Assembly (NCBI GenBank): GCA_030043285.1
Contig: JASHXZ010000161.1
Location: 1 to 5,522, forward strand
Reading direction: 5' to 3'
Source of the DNA: Xanthobacteraceae bacterium
Lineage (GTDB): Bacteria > Pseudomonadota > Alphaproteobacteria > Rhizobiales > Xanthobacteraceae
DNA: 5,522 nt
The stretch's first letter is position 1; each line of letters opens with the position of its first letter. The notes beneath the pieces were generated by a model that saw only the letters and a list, made by a program, of their open reading frames with translations, was not told the DNA's origin and made no database searches. Both the position numbers and the translations under genes were made by a program. Below, piece by piece: positions 1 through 5,522 of this stretch.

Positions 1-557
1 TCCGCCGGCTGAACATGCGCGAGCAGCTCATCCGCGAGGTCGAGATCATTCCGCTTGAAATCTGCGTGCGCAACGTCGCCGCCGGCTCGCTGTCGCAGCG
101 GCTCGGTATCGACGAAGGCACGCAGCTGCCACGCTCGATCATCGAGTTCTATTACAAAAATGAACAGCTCAACGATCCGATGGTGTCGGAGGAGCACATC
201 ACCGCCTTCGGTTGGGCGACGCCGCAGGAGATCGACGACATCATGTCGCTCGCTATCCGCGTCAACGACTTCCTTTCGGGACTGTTCCTCGGCGTCGGCA
301 TCCGCCTGGTCGATTTCAAGATGGAAACCGGCCGGTTGTGGGAAAACGATCTTATGCGGATCGTGGTCGCCGACGAGATTTCCCCGGATTCCTGCCGGCT
401 CTGGGACATCAAGTCGAACGAGAAGCTCGACAAGGACCGCTTCCGCCGCGATCTCGGCGGGCTCGTCGAGGCCTACACCGAGGTTGCCAAGCGCCTCGGC
501 ATCATGAGCGAGGGCGAGCGGCCGCAAGGCGCCGGCCCGGTCCTGGTCAAGGGCTAA
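1..557 (+). CDS. purC: SAICAR synthase PurC (phosphoribosylaminoimidazole-succinocarboxamide synthase), 5'-truncated by window edge
   Basis: This cytoplasmic enzyme uses ATP to join L-aspartate to CAIR, giving SAICAR in de novo purine synthesis. The reading frame is open from base 3 to the TAA at 555-557, so about 184 C-terminal residues are present; the family is usually about 235-260 aa, so roughly 55-75 residues lie upstream. The first ATG, at 15, is internal, because the codons before it (RRLN) continue the family sequence. Visible signatures are [15 protein letters not shown] (nt 45-89, the first SAICAR synthase signature, with Cys where Ile or Val is usual), the LVDFKMETG segment (nt 306-332) with the Asp and Lys of the second signature, and [13 protein letters not shown] further on. 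The C-terminal run ending in GPVLVKG is typical of alphaproteobacterial PurC. purS follows 109 bases downstream, separated by a hairpin. The identification rests on strong sequence recognition; only the N-terminus is unseen. Confidence 0.97.
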   Translation, partial: RRLNMREQLIREVEIIPLEICVRNVAAGSLSQRLGIDEGTQLPRSIIEFYYKNEQLNDPMVSEEHITAFGWATPQEIDDIMSLAIRVNDFLSGLFLGVGIRLVDFKMETGRLWENDLMRIVVADEISPDSCRLWDIKSNEKLDKDRFRRDLGGLVEAYTEVAKRLGIMSEGERPQGAGPVLVKG

Positions 558-585
558 CTTCTCATCGCGTTCAGAGGGAAGTATC

Positions 586-616
586 GCCTCTCCCCTTGGG
601 GAGAGGCCCACTTTTT
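586..616 (+). terminator. Perfect 10-bp hairpin plus T-run after purC: intrinsic terminator or dispersed palindromic repeat
   Basis: GCCTCTCCCC (586-595) and GGGGAGAGGC (598-607) are exact reverse complements separated by TT, so a very stable stem with a tight loop forms 29 bases after the purC stop. CCCA and C follow, then five T residues (612-616). This fits an intrinsic terminator closing the purC transcript, although the T-run starts five bases after the stem rather than directly. The same CCTCTCCCC/GGGGAGAGG type of palindrome is, as I recall, common between genes in Bradyrhizobium-like genomes, so it may instead be a copy of a repeated element that stabilises mRNA ends. Confidence 0.55.
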
Positions 617-666
617 GCGCACCGGTTCGGTTGCGAATGCGCTGATTCATCCATATTGAAAGGGCG
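617..666 (+). promoter_or_regulatory. purS upstream region with a weak promoter-like patch
   Basis: After the hairpin, about 50 bases remain before purS. TTGCGA (631-636) followed by CATATT (652-657) or ATATTG (653-658) loosely resembles -35 and -10 boxes with a 15-16 base spacer, shorter than the usual 17. A short inverted repeat, GCGCA (617-621) and TGCGC (638-642), flanks CCGGTTCGG. The purine-rich GAAAGGG (658-664) lies only two bases from the purS ATG, which is tight for a ribosome binding site. If the hairpin terminates the purC transcript, purS needs its own promoter here. The boxes are weak and the call is tentative. Confidence 0.2.
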
Positions 667-909
667 ATGAGAGCCCGCGTTACCGTGACGTTGAAATCCG
701 GAATTTTGGACCCGCAGGGCAAAGCCATCGAAGGTGCGCTGCGCTCGCTCGGCGTGCGCGGCGTCGCGAGCGTCCGCCAGGGCAAGGTGTTCGACATCGA
801 GATCGAGGGCGCCGACCGCGCTGGTGCCGAGGCGGCGCTCAAGGCTGCCGCCGAGAAGCTCCTCGCCAACACCGTGATTGAGAATTACCGGGTGGAGGTC
901 GTGGGATGA
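667..909 (+). CDS. purS: FGAM synthase subunit PurS
   Basis: PurS is the small, non-catalytic subunit of the three-part formylglycinamidine ribonucleotide synthase. In studied complexes it forms a dimer that bridges PurL and PurQ and helps pass ammonia between them. The 80-residue product is full length for the family (about 80-85 aa). It shows the N-terminal beta strand ([20 protein letters not shown], residues 2-21), the [19 protein letters not shown] segment (28-46) and the C-terminal [13 protein letters not shown] (67-79), which are the usual PurS landmarks. The ATG at 667 gives the correct N-terminus and no better in-frame start lies upstream; GAAAGGG sits unusually close to it. The TGA stop at 907-909 overlaps an out-of-frame ATG at 906, and purQ starts 16 bases later, so the two genes are almost certainly co-transcribed. 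Confidence 0.95.
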   Translation: MRARVTVTLKSGILDPQGKAIEGALRSLGVRGVASVRQGKVFDIEIEGADRAGAEAALKAAAEKLLANTVIENYRVEVVG

Positions 910-929
910 CGGACCTGGGCCTGCCATGA
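906..929 (+). other. Seven-codon mini-ORF bridging purS and purQ
   Basis: An ATG at 906-908 overlaps the purS TGA (907-909) as ATGA. It reads seven codons (MTDLGLP) and stops at TGA 927-929, which overlaps the purQ ATG (926-928), again as ATGA. The geometry would allow a terminating ribosome to restart twice and so couple purS to purQ translation. No clear Shine-Dalgarno sequence is seen just before purQ, which makes coupling attractive. It may still be chance, because TGA and ATG overlaps are frequent in GC-rich operons. Confidence 0.3.
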
Positions 930-1627
930 AATTCGCCGTGCTCGTCTTCCCTGGCATCAACCGCGAGCGCGACATGGCGCGCGCGCTCCGGCTCGTGTCC
1001 GGGCGGGAGCCGGCCATGATCTGGCACGCCGAGACCGCGCTGCCGGTCGGCACCGATCTCGTCGTTATCCCCGGCGGCTTCTCCTATGGCGATTATCTGC
1101 GCTGCGGGGCGATTGCGGCGCGCGCGCCGATCATGGATGCGGTACGCGCATTCGCCGCCAAGGGCGGGCTCGTGCTCGCCATTTGCAACGGCTTCCAGAT
1201 CGCCTGCGAGGCCGGCCTTCTGCCCGGCGTGCTGATGCGCAACGCGCAACTCCGCTTCATCTGCCGAGACGTCTATCTGCGCGTCGAACGCTCGGATACG
1301 CCGTTCACCCGCGGCTACAATGCCGGCCAGGTGATCCGCGTGCCGGTGGCGCACGGTGAGGGCAACTACATCGCCGACGGCGCGACCATCGCGCGGCTCG
1401 AAGGCGAGGGCAGGGTGGTGTTCCGCTATGCTTCGCCGGACGGCATCGTCGATCCGAACTGGAATCATAACGGCGCCATGAACGCCATCGCCGGCATCAT
1501 CAACGCGCGCGGCAACGTGCTCGGCATGATGCCGCATCCGGAAAATCACGTCGAAGCCGCGATGGGCTGCACCGACGGCCGCGGCCTGTTCGCCGGGCTG
1601 GTCGATCATTTCAAGCTGGCGGCGTAA
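926..1627 (+). CDS. purQ: FGAM synthase glutaminase subunit PurQ (class I glutamine amidotransferase)
   Basis: PurQ hydrolyses glutamine and supplies ammonia to PurL for conversion of FGAR to FGAM. The product is 233 aa, close to the usual 220-235. The class I amidotransferase triad is visible: Cys87 in LAICNGFQ (84-91), with His204 and Glu206 in GMMPHPENH (200-208). The PurQ-typical [13 protein letters not shown] block (50-62), which includes the oxyanion-hole region, is intact. The N-terminus [17 protein letters not shown] matches family starts, so ATG 926 is preferred over an in-frame ATG at 878, which would add 16 non-homologous residues and overlap purS. No strong ribosome binding site precedes 926; translation may be coupled to purS. 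Residues 170-183 ([14 protein letters not shown]) include the family's variable loop. A 32-base gap leads to the TPR gene rather than directly to purL. All key residues are present. Confidence 0.96.
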   Translation: MKFAVLVFPGINRERDMARALRLVSGREPAMIWHAETALPVGTDLVVIPGGFSYGDYLRCGAIAARAPIMDAVRAFAAKGGLVLAICNGFQIACEAGLLPGVLMRNAQLRFICRDVYLRVERSDTPFTRGYNAGQVIRVPVAHGEGNYIADGATIARLEGEGRVVFRYASPDGIVDPNWNHNGAMNAIAGIINARGNVLGMMPHPENHVEAAMGCTDGRGLFAGLVDHFKLAA

Positions 1628-1659
1628 GCGCGCCCGCGTCGAGCGACCCTGGGTGACTG

Positions 1660-2397
1660 ATGCCTCTTGGTCTCGTCCTCCTGCTGATCGAGGTCGTTTG
1701 CATCGTGCATGCGGCGAAGACCGGCCGCTTCATGCCGTGGGGTCTGATCATTCTGTTCATACCGGGCCTCGGAATGCTGGCTTATGTGCTGATCGAACTC
1801 CTGCCGGAGTGGTTCGGCAGCGCCCACGGCCAGCATGCGCGTCACAAGGTGGTCAGCACGCTCGATCCCGGCAAGCGCTACCGCCTGCTGACCGACGGGC
1901 TTGCCGTCACCGACACGATCGCCAACCGTGCCGCACTCGCCGAGGAATGCCTGGCGCTCGGAAAATTTGCCGAGGCCGAGCAGCATTACGACCGCATCCT
2001 GGCGCTGCCCATGGGCGACGACGCAGTCTATGCGCTGGGCAAGGCGCGCGCCCAATTCGGCCTTGGCGATGCGCAAGCCGCCGTCGCGACGCTTGACGAC
2101 CTGCGCCAGCGCTGGCCAGAGTACCAATCGGCCGATGGCCACTTGCTCTATGCGCGCGCTCTCGAAGCGGCGGGCCGCACCGATGACGCGCTGTATGAAT
2201 ACCAGGCAGTCGCGAACTATTATCCGGGCGCCGAAGCGCGGGTGCGTTATGGACTTTTGCTCGACAAGGCCGGCCGTTCCGAGGAGGCGCGGGTTATCCT
2301 TGCCGACGTCCTGACCCGGCTCAAGCGCGCCCCCAAATACGTGCGCCGCCGCGAGGCAGAGTGGGCCGCGCTCGCACAAAAGGCGCTGCGAAGCTGA
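1660..2397 (+). CDS. Membrane-anchored TPR-like protein of unknown function, between purQ and purL
   Basis: I do not recognise a named gene. The 245-aa product has two hydrophobic segments, about residues 3-18 and 27-49, joined by a short loop with KTGR. The second segment, WGLIILFIPGLGMLAYVL, resembles the PLDc_N-type two-helix module seen at the start of cardiolipin synthases and other membrane proteins. From about residue 86 there are four helical-hairpin repeats with the TPR-like spacing of small and aromatic residues: about 86-118 (ALGKFAEAEQHYDRIL), 121-153 (GLGDAQAAVATLDDL), 160-190 (AAGRTDDALYEYQAV) and 193-225 (KAGRSEEARVILADVL). The C-terminal 20 residues are basic and helical. A short N-terminal hairpin with the repeats on the cytoplasmic side is likely. 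TPRs normally mediate protein contacts; no catalytic motif is seen. The ATG at 1660 places the first helix at the extreme N-terminus; its ribosome binding site is weak. GC-rich codon use matches the neighbours, so recent transfer is not indicated. Confidence 0.85.
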   Translation: MPLGLVLLLIEVVCIVHAAKTGRFMPWGLIILFIPGLGMLAYVLIELLPEWFGSAHGQHARHKVVSTLDPGKRYRLLTDGLAVTDTIANRAALAEECLALGKFAEAEQHYDRILALPMGDDAVYALGKARAQFGLGDAQAAVATLDDLRQRWPEYQSADGHLLYARALEAAGRTDDALYEYQAVANYYPGAEARVRYGLLLDKAGRSEEARVILADVLTRLKRAPKYVRRREAEWAALAQKALRS

Positions 2398-2465
2398 CGG
2401 TGTGGGCAAATTTAGGCGTGGATGGCCGGCACAAGCCCAGCCGTGTCAGATGAAATTGGCGCCGC

Positions 2466-2471
2466 GGCGGA
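2466..2471 (+). promoter_or_regulatory. Shine-Dalgarno-like GGCGGA supporting the internal purL start
   Basis: GGCGGA lies 7 bases before the ATG at 2479 and matches GGAGGA at five of six positions. The competing ATG at 2422 has only AGG (2414-2416) five bases upstream. Together with the family's N-terminal length this favours 2479. Confidence 0.4.
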
Positions 2472-2478
2472 CTACATC

Positions 2479-4700
<2,222 letters not shown>

Positions 4701-4701
<1 letters not shown>

Positions 4702-4734
4702 GGTCGCATGGGCTTTCTCGATGCCCGCCGACCT
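4701..4734 (+). other. Imperfect hairpin directly after the purL stop
   Basis: AGGTCG (4701-4706, beginning with the last base of the purL TAA) pairs with CGACCT (4729-4734). Further in, GGGC (4710-4713) pairs with GCCC (4723-4726) across a small internal loop, leaving a 9-base loop. No T-run follows, so it is not a standard intrinsic terminator. It could act as a 3'-end stability or processing structure between purL and bolA, or be a chance pairing. The rest of the spacer to bolA holds two TTGAGA copies (4759-4764 and 4773-4778) and the bolA ribosome binding site. Confidence 0.3.
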
Positions 4735-4781
4735 GATATCCGCTCGGCACGACCCGATTTGAGAAACCTGACTTGAGATAT

Positions 4782-4787
4782 GGAGGT
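4782..4787 (+). promoter_or_regulatory. Strong Shine-Dalgarno GGAGGT that fixes the bolA start
   Basis: GGAGGT lies 7 bases before the ATG at 4795, an optimal position. The other in-frame ATG at 4780 overlaps this element and cannot use it, while the ATG at 4801 is 13 bases away. This is the best ribosome binding site in the window and suggests that bolA is translated independently of purL. Confidence 0.7.
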
Positions 4788-4794
4788 GCGCGCC

Positions 4795-5031
4795 ATGGCG
4801 ATGGCGGCGAACGACATCGAACGATTGATCCGGGCGGGGATTCCCGACGCCCAGGTCACCATCGAGGACCTCGCCCACGACGGCGACCATTACAAGGCGA
4901 CCGTCATCGCCGAGTCGTTTCGCGGCAAATCGCGCATCCAGCAGCACCAAATGGTTTACGGCGCGCTCCAGGCGGAGATGGGCGGCAAGCTGCACGCGCT
5001 GGCGCTCCAGACCGGCACGCCGGAACGATAG
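4795..5031 (+). CDS. bolA: BolA family protein (small IbaG/BolA2-like type)
   Basis: BolA-family proteins pair with monothiol CGFS glutaredoxins to bind and pass [2Fe-2S] clusters and to signal iron status. The 78-aa product from ATG 4795 has the family fold order: an N-terminal helix (ANDIERLIRAGIPDA, 5-19), a strand, the DGDHYKATVIAESFRGKS core (29-46), the helix RIQQHQMVYGALQAEMG (47-63) and the final strand LHALALQT (66-73). Conserved histidines at 32, 51 and 67 are candidate cluster ligands; there is no cysteine, so it is the histidine-loop class. FRGKSRIQQHQ is the characteristic BolA motif. The length fits the short IbaG-like branch rather than the roughly 105-aa E. coli BolA. The start is set by GGAGGT at 4782-4787. 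Its partner grxD begins 184 bases downstream on the same strand, supporting the functional link. The symbol is used in the family sense. Confidence 0.93.
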   Translation: MAMAANDIERLIRAGIPDAQVTIEDLAHDGDHYKATVIAESFRGKSRIQQHQMVYGALQAEMGGKLHALALQTGTPER

Positions 5032-5126
5032 CTGGCCGATAGACCGCGGAAAGCCATTACCCCGCGCGATCCCGCGCCTCGGAACGGCAGGGCATGCCAC
5101 GCTCGCGCCGCATCGGCTTCTGGGCT

Positions 5127-5153
5127 TTGCGCCGGCCGTGCGCTACATATATT
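5127..5153 (+). promoter_or_regulatory. Candidate promoter for grxD
   Basis: In an otherwise GC-rich spacer the only AT-rich patch is TACATATATT (5144-5153). With TTTGCG (5126-5131) or TTGCGC (5127-5132) as a -35 and TATATT (5148-5153) as a -10, the spacer would be 15-16 bases. The match is weak but the location before grxD, in a gap of about 180 bases, is reasonable. The -10-like patch lies in the spacer of the inverted repeat at 5134-5165, which could therefore act as an operator. Confidence 0.25.
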
Positions 5154-5165
5154 GAGGGCACGGCC
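5134..5165 (+). repeat. 8-bp perfect inverted repeat in the bolA-grxD spacer
   Basis: GGCCGTGC (5134-5141) and GCACGGCC (5158-5165) are exact reverse complements separated by 16 bases that include the AT-rich TACATATATT. The centre-to-centre distance is 24 bases, just over two helical turns, which would suit a dimeric or tetrameric DNA-binding protein. It could equally fold as an RNA hairpin with a large loop. It does not match any operator I know. Confidence 0.45.
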
Positions 5166-5173
5166 TAGATTCG

Positions 5174-5195
5174 GCGCGGGAACGGGTGCCCGCGC
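5174..5195 (+). other. GC-rich hairpin just upstream of the grxD ribosome binding site
   Basis: GCGCGGG (5174-5180) and CCCGCGC (5189-5195) form a 7-bp, all-GC stem with an 8-base loop (AACGGGTG). It ends seven bases before the GAGGG element at 5202-5206, so in mRNA it would sit immediately upstream of the ribosome landing site. No T-run follows. In such GC-rich DNA a chance origin is quite possible. Confidence 0.3.
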
Positions 5196-5201
5196 GCCAG
5201 T

Positions 5202-5206
5202 GAGGG
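5202..5206 (+). promoter_or_regulatory. Shine-Dalgarno GAGGG for grxD, with three in-frame ATGs downstream
   Basis: GAGGG ends directly before ATG 5207. In-frame ATGs lie at 5207, 5210 and 5216, at spacings of 0, 3 and 9 bases. The 9-base spacing makes 5216 the most likely start, giving an N-terminus [14 protein letters not shown] that agrees with family members. Confidence 0.5.
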
Positions 5207-5215
5207 ATGATGACA

Positions 5216-5522
5216 ATGTCGATCGATCAATTCATCGATGGTGAGGTCAAGTCGAACGAAGTCGTGCTCTTCATGAAAGGCACGCCGCAGTTCCCGATGT
5301 GCGGCTTTTCCGGGCAGGTCGTGCAGATCCTCGACTATCTCGGCGTGCCCTATAAGGGTCTCAACGTTCTCGAGAACGACGAGCTGCGCCAGGGCATCAA
5401 GTCATACTCAAGCTGGCCGACCATTCCGCAGCTTTACGTCAAGGGCGAATTCGTCGGCGGCTGCGACATCATCCGCGAAATGTTCCAGGCCGGCGAGCTG
5501 CAGTCGCTGCTCAAGGACAAGG
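5216..5522 (+). CDS. grxD: Monothiol glutaredoxin GrxD (Grx4 type, CGFS), 3'-truncated by window edge
   Basis: CGFS monothiol glutaredoxins hold a glutathione-ligated [2Fe-2S] cluster as homodimers or as heterodimers with BolA proteins, and deliver clusters or report iron status in the cytoplasm. The frame is open to the window end, giving 102 residues of a family usually about 105-115 aa, so only a short tail is missing. Landmarks are [19 protein letters not shown] (16-34), with the conserved Lys21 and active-site CGFS at 29-32, then [19 protein letters not shown] (67-85), which carries the cis-proline TIPQ and the GGCDI glutathione-binding loop. Single-domain architecture places it with GrxD rather than the multidomain eukaryotic forms. 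ATG 5216 is preferred from Shine-Dalgarno spacing; 5207 and 5210 are in-frame alternatives adding only MMT or MT. It follows bolA on the same strand, the classic partner pairing. Confidence 0.96.
   Translation, partial: MSIDQFIDGEVKSNEVVLFMKGTPQFPMCGFSGQVVQILDYLGVPYKGLNVLENDELRQGIKSYSSWPTIPQLYVKGEFVGGCDIIREMFQAGELQSLLKDK

Noticed and set aside
878..925. Upstream ATG extension of purQ
   Set aside because: It adds 16 residues unlike PurQ N-termini and overlaps pur[11 protein letters not shown] at 926 is the family start.
839..1609. 256-codon minus-strand open frame opposite purQ
   Set aside because: Shadow of purQ with the same biased composition; no domain, and the + strand gene is certain.
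1606..2409. 267-codon minus-strand open frame opposite the TPR gene
   Set aside because: The + strand product has coherent membrane helices and TPR-like repeats, while the minus frame shows no recognisable fold pattern.
4780..4794. Upstream ATG for bolA
   Set aside because: This ATG overlaps the GGAGGT ribosome binding site itself, which is ideally spaced for the ATG at 4795.
5061..5077. Direct repeat CCCGCGC at 5061-5067 and 5071-5077 after bolA
   Set aside because: Too short and too GC-simple to mean much in this composition; no T-run, so not a terminator.

Overview
The window is a high-GC bacterial chromosome segment, all genes on the + strand, holding the end of a de novo purine biosynthesis cluster followed by a BolA/monothiol-glutaredoxin pair. 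The order purC-purS-purQ-purL-bolA-grxD, the close similarity of each protein to rhizobial and Bradyrhizobium-type homologues as I remember them, and the GC-biased third codon positions point to an alphaproteobacterium of the order Hyphomicrobiales (Rhizobiales), probably near Bradyrhizobiaceae/Xanthobacteraceae. The genus cannot be fixed from this sequence.

Layout: 1-557 is the 3' part of purC (SAICAR synthase), whose start lies before the window. 558-666 is a 109-base spacer with a perfect 10-bp hairpin and a T-run (a terminator or a dispersed palindrome). 667-909 is purS and 926-1627 is purQ. 1660-2397 encodes an unnamed protein with two membrane segments and TPR-like helices. 2479-4701 is purL (small type, about 740 aa; an upstream start at 2422 is possible). 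4702-4794 is a short spacer with an imperfect hairpin and a strong ribosome binding site. 4795-5031 is a small bolA-family gene. 5032-5215 is a spacer with an 8-bp inverted repeat, a GC-rich hairpin and a weak promoter-like patch. 5216-5522 is grxD, cut by the window end a few residues short of its usual C-terminus.

How the genes work together: PurS, PurQ and small PurL form the three-part FGAM synthase (step 4 of the pathway). PurQ releases ammonia from glutamine, PurL uses ATP and that ammonia to amidinate FGAR, and PurS bridges the two. PurC acts later, joining aspartate to CAIR to make SAICAR. BolA and the CGFS glutaredoxin are known partners in [2Fe-2S] cluster handling and iron sensing; their place behind purL is a conserved alphaproteobacterial neighbourhood rather than evidence of a purine role.

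The window is mostly ordinary housekeeping DNA, and I see no convincing sign of a new system. The items most worth checking are the TPR membrane protein placed inside the FGAM synthase genes, a seven-codon mini-ORF that links the purS stop to the purQ start through two ATGA overlaps, and the structured regions before purS and grxD. I see no tRNA, rRNA, CRISPR, insertion sequence or sign of recent transfer.
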